Origin: Polytrichum commune
Lineage: Eukaryota; Streptophyta; Polytrichopsida; Polytrichales; Polytrichaceae
DNA length: 64,000 bases
Assembly (NCBI GenBank): GCA_950295325.1
Contig: OX485809.1
Span: 2,978,001-3,042,000 of the forward strand
Reading direction: 5' to 3'
A model generated the notes under the pieces. It had not been told where the DNA came from. It saw only the letters and a program-made list of their open reading frames with translations, and searched no databases. The translations under genes were made by a program, and so were the position numbers. Below are positions 10,242 to 20,699 of this stretch, one piece after another (the first letter of the stretch is position 1; every line of letters starts with the position of its first letter).

Positions 10242-11017
10242 CAGTCCACCCTCTATAAATGTTACACCTATAAGTGTTAACCCTCTCTAAATGTTAACTT
10301 TCTTCTACTCCCCACATATTGCACACTATAAATGTTAAACGTGTTAATTGTTAACAAAATGGTACTCCCTTCTTTGTAAATTTCACTCTATAAATGTTAA
10401 TGAATGAAATACAACCATAATATGGATGATAAAAACTACACATCCAGTTACATTCCTCTCTCTCTCACCATGCGTTAGGGCGATATGTGCAATACGAATT
10501 AGACTTTGATTTGAACAATCCATATGAGGTCACCGAAGAGGATGTATGGGATGTTTTAGGCTCTATTGGTGGGACTTCTAATGTCTCAGATGATGATTGT
10601 GAGGGAGAGGAGTGTGAGGTGGAACCCATTCCATCTTATAGTGACTTGCAATCTAGTTTTGGTACCATTAGAAGGTACATGGAATCACGTTCATATGATG
10701 TGTCCAAGTATGTGGGTTTGTTGGTGCAGATTGAGAAATATTTGCAAGTTGTGCATGCAGATGAATCTCAGCAAAGAACCATTGATTCATACTTCACCCG
10801 TGATTTGTAAACTTGATATTGAATAAAGTTTTGATTGGGTTTGTAATTTTATGAATGGTATTCTCTCACAAGGACTCTTCACAACTGCTTATATTTATAA
10901 ATGTTAAGATTTGTATATTGCTCAAAAAAATAATTTTATAATTGTTAATTGTTAACACCTCTATAAATGTTAACTTTGATCCACTCCCGAGGGTTAACAT
11001 TTATAGAGGGTAGACTG
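10242..11017. mobile_element. Lemi1/pogo-like DNA transposon, internally deleted (copy 2)
   Basis: CAGTCCACCCTCTATAAATG follows a TA at 10,240-10,241. The right end is the inverted form (CAGTCTACCCTCTATAAATG when reversed) before a TA at 11,018-11,019. The Arabidopsis Lemi1/Emigrant pogo family also has ends of the form CAGT...CCTCTATAAAT with TA duplication. CTATAAATGTTAA recurs several times just inside both ends as subterminal repeats, which may be transposase-binding sites. 776 bp. Confidence 0.85.
10487..10810 (+). pseudogene. pogo/Tigger transposase C-terminal remnant
   Basis: An open frame of about 107 codons lies inside the pogo-like element and ends TAA at 10,810. It is acidic in the middle (DDDCEGEECEVEP) and closes with ESQQRTIDSYFTRDL. 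Pogo/Tigger transposases commonly end with a Q.TI..FF-like tail after the DDE domain. The frame has no obvious ATG: it enters through GTG, and the upstream pyrimidine-rich GTTAG could be a splice acceptor. Only the tail survives, so it is not an active transposase. Confidence 0.6.
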
Positions 11018-11019
11018 TA

Positions 11020-12295
11020 TGGTATCCAAATAAACTAGAGAATGTCAGGTTTGCACCCTAATCTGCTCCTAAGACATCAAACATGTGATCACCAAATTCA
11101 ATTTGAGATCATAGCCATTATTTTTATTCTTCATTTTTTTGACATGGAATGAAAATATGATTCAGTGTGAAAGTGACCCTTGTATTTCTTTCTTGAATGA
11201 TCATATAGGTACCCCTGATTTTTTTTCATTTATTATTATTAGTAGTAGTAGTAGTACCTAGTCCGATCTTTTTTGCATAGCATGTGTTTTTGGTATTTGT
11301 CATCAAAACCACACTTAACCACACACCACTTAAACATGGGTGGTATTTAATTATGAGGAGTAACTAGGGTAGGCACACTTACCTCAATATAAAGGTGTGT
11401 GAGGCTTGGTCTTTACTTCCTCCTTGCAATTTCCATGTAAGTCCGTGCTATTGTGGACTGAAAGTCTTTGGTAAAATTAAGGAAAATAGGAAAAATAATG
11501 TAAAAGGGAGCTCAATTAGAGCTAGATATTTAATTGACATTTGATAAGGAAGAGCATAGTCAAGGAGATTAGAAACAAGGAGGATTTGAAGGGACCATGG
11601 TTTGATTGGAGAAGGTTGTGAGGCCAAACCCCCCACCCTTAAGCGTCCGTAGTCCGAGTAGTGGGTTTGGGCTCACATTCCTCCGCGGTATTGGATTTGG
11701 ACTTGGATGAGTCCATAGTGCAAGGTTCACCCTTCAAGTGGTCTTGGATTTAACTGGAATTTCACTTTTAACAACTTAATGTACGATTTCAATACGTATG
11801 TGGAGAATGCACAAGTTAACTATGTTATTTTAACCTCCTTATGCTCGGGTGCTATTTTGTCTTTGTTTGCTTCTAACGTCCATCCGGCTGCTTTAGCTAC
11901 ACAAGCCCTTAAGGATATCCCTCTCCTAAATGAAGTCCGTGCCGTTGACTCTATACTACCACTTGAACTATCACTTGTGTATTCCGTATCGCTACTATAA
12001 GAGGTCTCACTTGGTGTCTCCATACCGTACATAAGCCTTTAAGTATTAAGAAATACTTATGTGACTTATGTCAATCTCTCCCTCGCACCTTTGGTCTTTG
12101 CTTCCTTTGTCTTGCCATCGCGAGAGTGCTCCACATTCTCCATTAAGTTGTGCACGTGGTTTTTTTTAAAGAGAGGATGCAAGTGTTAAAAAAAACACTA
12201 TTCTCTATAGTCAATCTCAAATACATTTACTTGTGAAAGCCACACATAACACTAACTAGCATAATGTAACTAACTACTTGTCTATGAGCTAATTA
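11020..12295. other. no gene supported
   Basis: Holds a short AGT run near 11,240 and a fragment of the ACCACTCAAATATAGG-type repeat near 11,290-11,350. Overlapping frames of about 70 codons on both strands at 11,779-12,032 include a serine-rich minus-strand one, which could be a decayed gag start, but nothing diagnostic is present. Confidence 0.4.
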
Positions 12296-12299
12296 GGTA

Positions 12300-12665
12300 G
12301 GCTATCTACTAAGCTCCTTCATGAACCCATCTCTTTACTTTCTAATTACATAAACCTAGCTCCTTCATAAACCTAGCTCCTTCATAAACCCAGCTTCTTA
12401 GCTTCTAACTAAACAAACCCAGCTCCTTCATAAACCCAGCTCCTTCATGAACCCAGCTCCTTAGCTTCTAACTAAACAAACCCAAGTCCTTCATAAACCC
12501 AGCTCTTTACTTTCTAACTAAACAAACCCAGCTCCTTCATAAACCCAGCTCCTTAGCTTCTAACTAAACAAACCCAGGTCCTTCATAAACCCAACTCTTT
12601 ACTTTCTAACTAAACAAATCCAGCTCCTTCACAAACCCAGCTCCTTCATGAACCCACAACTTTGT
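12300..12665. repeat. minisatellite, CCAGCTCCTTCATAAAC units
   Basis: A ~17-bp unit, AACCCAGCTCCTTCATA, is repeated. A spacer TTCTAACTAAACAAACCC interrupts it every 45-63 bp, giving a higher-order repeat. Copies vary by single bases. Non-coding. Confidence 0.85.
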
Positions 12666-14731
12666 AGTTGTAATCCCCAACTACCTCACTAATTATTCAA
12701 GCCCTTAACTAATCTTCCTACCTAATTTCCCTAATTCTACTAACAACCCCTTTCTAATCACACAATTCTTCTCTAATCCTAAAATCCTAAAATCCTAGAG
12801 AGGAGAGGGGGAGAGAGAATTTCCTAACTTCACTAAGACTAACTAATCCACACAAGTATATTTTTGCACTCATCACAACATCAAGTGCTCAACTCTTAAA
12901 CATGGAACTTGCAACCACGTGTATTCAAAACATGAACTTTAAGTACCACAAATTGGAATCATGAATTAACTTTAAAATCCTTCACGTTAACACTAATTCT
13001 ACCAAGAGGTCAAGCCCTCTTCAAGGCTAACAAGCCTTGGCTCTCAAACTAAAAACTAAGCACACACATGTGCTCCAATATGGCTTCCCACACCCACACT
13101 TATAACTCGTGGGGTGCCTTGGAGCACAAAGGAAAGAGAGGATGAGTGAGGGAAGAATGAGGGATTATATAGTAAGCTTGAGGGGGTGAGCACCCTCAAG
13201 GCTCACGATAAGCCCTTGAGATTTCCTCCTACTTAGTAGGCGCCAATCCTATCTTCTAAGCCTCCCTCCCTCAAATGATCAACAAGGATCCTAATTCGAA
13301 CATTTAACTAGCCTTGGCTTTCTACCTACCACACTTTACCAAACTTGGGATGCTTCAACCCAAACTTAGCCTCCTTCGCTTTCCGCCGCCATAACTTTCT
13401 CCCCTTACTTTCCCAAATCGTCGCTCACCACTTAATTCAAACCACGATGCTTAACTCGTGATTTGATTGGTGCTTTGAGAATTTGCTTATCCTCCACCTT
13501 GCATTCTTCCTTGGGCCTTCCCCATTAAGTGGCCATGATGAGGTGGTCCACTTGTGCGCTCCATGTGATCCTCCATTCATCCCAATTCGAATGCACTTGC
13601 CTCTTGAGTCACTTTGGTTGTCTCCATCCATTTGTACTAGCCTACTCACTAACTACTCAATCCAAGTTCTCCTTACCTATCCTCATTCACTCAAATCCTT
13701 CCGAAGGTAAAAACACAATAACAACTCACATCCTAGCCTCTTACAACATGGTACTTCTAAGACTAACATTTCACTCTTTTTATATTTTTGTGAAGTAACA
13801 TGCTACTTCAAAGTGCATCAACTAACGTTTCAAGGGTCTAAGACTAAATGTGGGCACCCTTTTGGGCTCACAAAGGTGCAACCCTAGAGATTAGCACATG
13901 CATTATTATGAATATAAGGGCTATCTTCTTCAAGAGAGGGGAGACAAATTGGGATGAATCACCTCAAACCTTTGCAGGAGTGTCGATAGTATGGGAGTTA
14001 GTCTTGGTTAACTTTACCTTGAAACTTTGTCGATGTTGTATTGACAGTAGACTTAGAGGTTATTCTTTTTTGCATTAATATAGGATCAACAATTGATCCT
14101 TGTAAATTGAATTTATTCCAACATGTTATTGTTGGTAGTACTTTCAAAGATATGGTTGAGGAGTGATTTCTCATACCACCATCTAGTCTCATTCGTATTT
14201 GCTTGTGAGGATGAATTGTGATTGAATTTGTTTATGTCTACAAGTCAAAATCCATATTTGAAGTCAATAGCCTTGGAATTTTTTTGTAAACTCGTTCACC
14301 TATAAACTCAAAGAGGTGTGGGTAGAGATTGCAAACCTACGTTGTCTAGAACCGGGGGCCTTAAACTGCTTGAAAGTCTAATTGTGGACTATTTTGGAGT
14401 GAAACAATTCTTGGCCTATGTGGGTATATAAATAGAATTGAATGGGACTTGCAAGGGGAATTTGTTGATCATTGAATATGAGAGTTTGTAGACTAAAGTG
14501 TTATTGGGGCCAGAACGTTAAGCTATATCAATATAGTCTATGGTATGTGAGAGATCTTGTGAGAGCCACGAGAGAAGAATTTGCAAAGAGAGTTATCAAA
14601 AACATTGTTGATCAATTGGATGATTGAATCCTTAATTACCAAAGTGATTGTGTTGTTATGACAAGTCTCTCATTAACACGGAGAGTGGAATAAAAATGTG
14701 ATTAAGAATTATATTTAAGATGACCATGAGA
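12666..14731. other. no gene supported
   Basis: Pyrimidine-rich, with only short open frames whose composition shows no protein character. No inverted-repeat element was recognised. Confidence 0.4.
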
Positions 14732-14744
14732 TTGAATCATTCCA

Positions 14745-15116
14745 GATTGATAGATAGAAACTCTGGTCCCTTTTTAGCAAGGGGCCGGCGTGAATAAAGT
14801 GTCCATTCGTAATGTCAAATGACCCAATGCCCATTGGACAAGGGGAAATTGGGACAATACTACTCTCCCCTTTCGAGGATGGACACTATAGTGACACACT
14901 ATACTAGTTCCTAGCTAGTCACTAGTGCCTTGAAGAAACTGGACATGGTATGCCCCCAAAGGGCTTTGAGGTACCCATACAACAAGGTCCAAGGACCCCC
15001 CACCATAGTTGGGTGGACTAAGGTGGTGAGCACCACGCCGGCATGGGGAATAGAACCCACAACCTCCTCATTGGGGGCCATGAGCCCTAACCACCAAGCC
15101 AAGGCCCGTGGTGCCT
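14745..15116 (-). mobile_element. tRNA-derived SINE, 372 bp (copy 2)
   Basis: Same length and nearly the same sequence as the copy at 2,189-2,560, with its own perfect 13-bp duplication TTGAATCATTCCA at 14,732-14,744 and 15,117-15,129. The minus-strand A box TGGCTTGGTGG and B box GGTTCTATTCC are intact. The GATA-type tail is shorter here (two to three units). Confidence 0.92.
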
Positions 15117-15129
15117 TTGAATCATTCCA

Positions 15130-17730
15130 CTAAAGAGTTAAGTCAAGTGAGAAAGAATGAAGTAGGGTTCTAGAATGATTGAGTGAAGATTTGATCTCCA
15201 TTACCATTCACGAACTCATGAGTATGGATGGTTATAGTTTGTGTAAATCATTATTGAAATTATGCAAAGGCAATGGCCTCGTCGTAAATAAGAAGTTGGT
15301 CATGGAGAAAATGGCACAAGGAAGAGAAGGTTGTCACTGTAGTATATAGAGATTCCAATTGAGTCTATGCATGAATCATTGGGAGCAGAACGTTGAAGTT
15401 GAACATGCCATAGTCTCAGCTAAAAGGTTAAGCATAGTCGAGATACTACAACACTTCGTATGATTGGGAGATGAAAGGCTAAACTAGGAAGACCATTGGT
15501 TGCCAAGGCAAAGCAATTCTTGAGCAAAAACTTGAAGATAATTACTAATATTGGTACCTTGAGGAGTTAATTGCTTAAGGAATCATGATTGAAATTTGTA
15601 ATACATTTTGTTAAATGTTTTTATTTTGTTCATCCAAGATAATAATATGACTGGGCATAGACTTATAAGAAAATATAATTTAAATGAGTGGAAATGAATG
15701 GTATACTTGCCAAGTTAAAGTATTAAAATAAATAATTATTATAATAGTCGGAATTCAAAAAGAAGGAGGGTATGACCCCAAAAGATGTTTATAGGCTTTC
15801 AACTTTGATGGTGTTTGAGATTATAGTGATGCTTGGAGCATGTGTGGATGAAATGGTTGGAAATCAACAAATATAGCCTTCCAATAGCCTTACATTAAAA
15901 CGATTGATTAAATAATATTTTCACTCTTGGGTGAGGACTTGTATTGCTATTTCAAGTTATATATATATGAATATTTAATATGAGAAAATTGACTATACCA
16001 AAGGGCCATCAGCTTTGGTAAAGAGACTGGAATGGGATACTTTATGTAAGACAATTGTTGACGGTTGTGCATATGATTGAGCACAACACAAGGTCCAATT
16101 AAAATGAATTCATTATCATACTATTGAGCGGGTAGATAGAGTGAGGTGTGTGACGATCACAAATGCATGTATTGTAGACAAGAGATTTTCCCACACCTTT
16201 TGTTTCCATAGACGAGTGATATGTCATCCTAAAACCCAAACCATCTAAAATAAACCTATAATTGTTGTGGTTAAACTTATCTAAGACACCTAGAAGATTA
16301 AAAAAAAATCACCTTTTACGTTTTCCATGGGGTTTTCACTAGGTTTTTCTCTTATCCAAAATCTAAACTACACCTATTACAATCTCTTCCAAGAGGTGTG
16401 TCCTCTTCTAATGTGCAAGGATTAAAGATAAAATCCTAGTGATTAGCACATCTTATACAAATCAAATCCCACAAGAATAAAAATAAGGTGTCTTCTAAAT
16501 ATTCACACCATGCATGAATTATGATGTAATGTCAATGGCGATGATTCCCATTCCAATATGAAAAGATGGTTGTTCATAATAAATTCTAAAGTCAATAATG
16601 AATTAACTTTTTCCTTTGCTGATACATTACTACATGTAGTAACTTCATATTATTTTGAATGGAAATTGTCAATTTTCTATGATTCTTTTTCTTACCTCGT
16701 AGTGTATATCTATTCCTCAAATAATCTCAAAGATCTAAACTATAAATATTTTGCATACATTTATCATAATTTTTTGGAGTTCAATGATTCTAAATACATT
16801 ATTAAAAAATACTAAAAAATACTAAATATGAGCAAAAGAAATTCATGTATAATTAAATTTGAGCTCTAGATTGCTTGCTTTTTAGATGATCTAATGAAAT
16901 CACAACATGCTCCAGGTTATTAGGGGCCAATTCATACATACATGGAAATCTTTACAATTTGGTATGAAATGAATGCTACTAAGCTCAAAAATTCGGTTGA
17001 AGAAGTTGTTAATATCAATTCAAAGATCAAACCCACATGGTTGGAACATCAAATAAAGTGAACAACAAACATCAGAAGTAAACTAATTAAGTGCGCAAAA
17101 AGGGGCTCCTCTCCTTTTTTACTTGAAGGCGAAGAGCTTCATTCGCATCAAGAGTTGGGATGGACTCTTGGAGTTTTCCATTTACTAATGTATATAGACG
17201 TCATGTCATTGTGTGCTCAAGAGTCCCATCCTAACTTGAAGTTTCTCATGTCATGTCTCAATTTTACACTACTTGGACAAAACTTTAAGCCAATTACATG
17301 AATGACGATGATGGGCACGTTGCATCATGCATGTGATCATATGAATTTATTAGTGGTTAATTGTAATGGTACGTACCTCTACCCTCTAGGTTCTTTGCTA
17401 CTTAGTCCTTTGGCTTCATGAACTCTATGTGCCCAAGAGAACCCTAGGACATGTCACATTACATAGGAATATAAATACGTGGAGGGTTGAGGTGATGTAC
17501 TACGTTGTAACTACAATCTATGGGACTTTAGGATATATCATATTGCTCTCTTTCTTAGTGTTCGAATGATATATTCTATCACTCTTAATATATTTAGCTA
17601 AATTAGAACTCAAATTTTCTATCATTACATATTTCTTAAGGGAAGTTTGAAAGACAACAAGGTGTATCCAAACCTCCTACATGTCATTGCGTCAACAAAG
17701 AAGAAGAGATGATTGCCACATCGTTATTTG
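15130..17730. other. no gene supported
   Basis: AT-rich with short frames only. The one structure I could pick out is the inverted repeat at 17,149-17,240. Confidence 0.4.
17149..17240. repeat. short inverted repeat able to form a hairpin
   Basis: CAAGAGTTGGGATGGACTCT and, about 45 bp later, CTCAAGAGTCCCATCCTAAC are imperfect complements over roughly 24 bp. The form fits either a very small MITE or a hairpin precursor. Confidence 0.5.
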
Positions 17731-17737
17731 CTTTATA

Positions 17738-18116
17738 TAAGGTATGCAAGTCTTATTTTGTTCCTCTTCTCAAGTTGGACCCCTACATTTCATTGGTATG
17801 TGGTTCGGTGAGGATCAAAGAGCAAACACCATTATGATACATGTTCAAAAGATACTGGACTACGTCTTCGAATAGTATTAAGTACTCTACACTCAATAGG
17901 AATACAATGGGGAGGGCCGTTGTATTTAGTTAAGGAGTCAACAAATGTCCACTTCCACTAGCCATAAGTAAATAAAGGGAGATCCAATTTTCAATCTAAT
18001 TTTTTGGCGGATGTTTCACTGTAGATTTGCTATGCAACACAAAGTTTGTTGTGTAAATCTAATCGGTAGAAGTTGGAGAACATGAAAAACGAAGTGAACA
18101 ACACCCACATACCTTA
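17738..18116. mobile_element. MITE family with GGGTGTT ends (copy 2 of 3)
   Basis: TAAGGTATGCAAGTCTTATT at the left is mirrored by GAACAACACCCACATACCTT at the right. The interior shares GGTTCGGTGAGGATCAAAGA with the copy at 5,120. Confidence 0.6.
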
Positions 18117-18119
18117 GGG

Positions 18120-19000
18120 TGTTTCTTTGTCTTTGCATTTGCATGATGTCATGTAAACTCCAAGACATGCATCACAAGAATCATCTGGACTTCAAAAAGT
18201 CCTCCTTTTAAAGGTGTTCAAATCATCAATGGGTTGGACAAGGCAACTCACACCCATTTCCCTAAAGGTGAGCCCTTAGTCCAACATATCATACCCCCCC
18301 CCCTCCCATTGTGATTAGGTGGATCATAGTACTAGAGTGCCCTTGAAATCCCTTTCTAGGAAGGTCACCAAATCAAACACTATTATGGCCTTAAGTGGCC
18401 AAACGTTAGAGTTCTTATGGGATCCAAGTGAAGACCTTGGGTAAAAGTCACCCCACCTTGCTAAACTGCATGCAATAATAATTTAAAATGTTATGCGGCA
18501 ATAAAATTATTTCACAAAAAAACTATTGCATACATATATTTCAAAAACATGAGAAACGAAGGGCATTAGAATGTCAATACCTAGCGTGCATGCCATCTAG
18601 TCTTTACAAACTACCAATGACAAAATAATTTTGTAAGCATATTAAGAAATTTGGAACTAAATTATTAATTTTAATTAATGTTGCGATAATTAAATTAAAT
18701 TTTGTTATCATCCTTCAAAAGTGTGCCACGGTATATTATAACAAAGTGAAGTGTTACATTAAGAATATTACACATTCTACACATGATAATTACATTAGAA
18801 ACCACACGTTGTTAGTAATCACATTATGATTCTATCATTCATAAGTAAGTTTTTTGATGATCTTCTACATCCCTAAACTCTGGAGAATGCTTTGTCTTCC
18901 ACCGGAAATGACGCACATGGAGAGTTGATTGCTAGTTATAGATGAGGAGACAACTAAGTTTGAGGAATGATAGAGTTATATGTCGTAAAGTCCCTCAAAG
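18120..19000. other. no gene seen
   Basis: Contains a C-rich tract at about 18,293-18,307 and AT-rich sequence. No coding or repeat signal was recognised. Confidence 0.4.
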
Positions 19001-19005
19001 ATCCA

Positions 19006-19110
19006 TATAACATTATTCAGATCCATAACAATGTTATGTGGAACTGACAATATTCCACGTAATATTCCTGGATATTCTTGACATTCAGACTGTGGGGAAT
19101 ATCCTTGTAT
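19006..19110. mobile_element. partial CATAACATTATTC MITE
   Basis: TATAACATTATTCAGATCC and AACAATGTTATGTGGAACTG match the left arm of the 4,092 element. The right arm is lost. Confidence 0.5.
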
Positions 19111-19142
19111 GAGAAAACTTTATGGGAATGATGTTATGATGA

Positions 19143-19440
19143 GACCATGGGGTTTGATCCTTCTATGAGAAAACTTTCTAGTAAGAGCTTGTTAGCTCGT
19201 TGTGGATTGGAGCCAATTTTGAAAGTTGGGTGAAACTTTTGAGACCTTCTCTTTCCACTTTTTGAGCTTTGAGAAGAATGTTAAGATTTACAATGGGCTA
19301 TGCAAATGGGGCCCGTTATCTAAATCCCAATTGGCCCATGCAAGGCTGGCTTGCTTGGCCCACCCATCCATCCCTGTAGGATAAGCTAGAAAGATGGTTG
19401 TAAGAGCTTGATACCACTCTTTGTATATGGTAGTTTAAAC
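19143..19440 (-). repeat. dispersed repeat, copy 2 of 4 (inverted)
   Basis: Reverse complement of the family at 3,033 and 34,000, with the shared word AAAGTTGGGTGAAAC here. It also extends into a block around TACCACTCTTTGTATATGG, which the 34,000 copy carries as well. Confidence 0.6.
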
Positions 19441-20182
19441 TCATGGTTAAATTACCATGAGCTTTAATGACTCGTGTTAATTCTCATAACCTCATGGTTT
19501 GGGACGAAATCCATGGTTTCATCACCTTTGCTTTGCAAATAATCCTAATTGGTTCAAGTTAAAGACTGTAGGCAAATCACTAGTCGTTTAAAGGAATTTA
19601 TAGAATATTCCTTAAATCAATACATGAAAACCAAAAGATATCAACATGCTACCGATTGGACTTGGAAACACTTGGATCTCAGCCAACTTTGCCCTAATTC
19701 TCCCCGGACACTACACGGAATGGATACTTCCTTTAAAGAAAGTTAGATTTCCTTAAAAGAAAGTTAGTTTGCACAACATAGGTGTATTTTATAAAGTCGC
19801 TAATTACCAATCCAACTTAATTTTCTATCAAGATTTTGTGGGAATTTTCAAAATGGTTCCATTGAAACAAATTACAAGGAGCTTCTCAAGATGACTCGAA
19901 TTACCCAACCTAAGAGATGGAACCTATGATTTAAAGGCTACCGATTTTATGTTCTTTGTACATGGCTGATACCACACAAAGGTTTTGGTCTCCGTTTTAC
20001 AAGGATTGAAGCAAGTCATGAAATTGCTAGGTGGTTAGGGGTTAGCTCACTTTCATTCACTATGTATTATGTAAAGCAAACTAAGAAATAGTCATATTTG
20101 AACCAATTCATGATTGGGAAGAATAAGAACTGAGGCCCATGCTACAAAGGAGTTAAACAAACAAGGAGGACAACAAACCTCA

Positions 20183-20210
20183 AAGAGAGAGAGAGAGAGA
20201 GAGAGAGAGA
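20183..20210. repeat. (GA)n microsatellite
   Basis: About 13-14 GA units. Confidence 0.95.
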
Positions 20211-20303
20211 TCCAAGCAGATGCCACATTTTCATCCATCCAAGAAGAATGCCACGTTGTTGTGATGACATTTGTTCATCCAATCTTTTCGAGCATTCTCA
20301 GAT

Positions 20304-20375
20304 CATAACATTATTCAAATCCATCACAATGTTCCATGGGATTGACAATATTCCACGTAATATTTTTGGATTTTC
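20304..20375. mobile_element. partial CATAACATTATTC MITE
   Basis: CATAACATTATTCAAATCC and a GGGATTGACAATATTCC word match the left arm of the family. Confidence 0.5.
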
Positions 20376-20454
20376 GCCATTGCAACGAAGCCAACATAAA
20401 ATTTCCAATTTCTCTCGCATTTTACGAGCAATTCATAGCATGTTGTCTGAGATG

Positions 20455-20638
20455 ACCTTAAACTACCGGATGATGGTGGAGAGATACCCAAATCTCAAGG
20501 AAGAGGTTGGTGGTTCGAATCCCGGCTGTGAAATCTCCTCTCTACTTGACGGAAATCTTGCCAGGTGGTCAACTGCCTCCTGTGCTTTGGTGTTGGCATG
20601 TCGGCCTTCTGTCTCCAAAAAAAAAAAAAAAAAAAAAA
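20455..20638 (+). mobile_element. poly(A)-tailed tRNA-derived SINE
   Basis: B box GGTTCGAATCC near 20,513 is preceded by an A-box-like TGATGGTGGAG, and the unit ends in 22 A at 20,617-20,638. The layout (pol III boxes, short body of about 180 bp, poly(A)) is that of a plant SINE, different from the 372-bp family. I could not find a convincing target duplication. The body lacks tRNA folding, so it is not a tRNA gene. Confidence 0.7.
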
Positions 20639-20699
20639 GGTTTGACGATGTATATATTACCACAAGGAATACCTGCTGACATTTATGACGACAACCAAC

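Noticed and set aside
11779-12032. Overlapping ~70-codon frames, one serine-rich, considered as a gag start with a nearby LTR
   Set aside because: No LTR pair, primer-binding site or gag motif could be found.
20248-20679. 143-codon plus-strand frame
   Set aside because: It crosses a partial MITE and the poly(A)-tailed SINE, ending in a lysine run encoded by the poly(A) tail.
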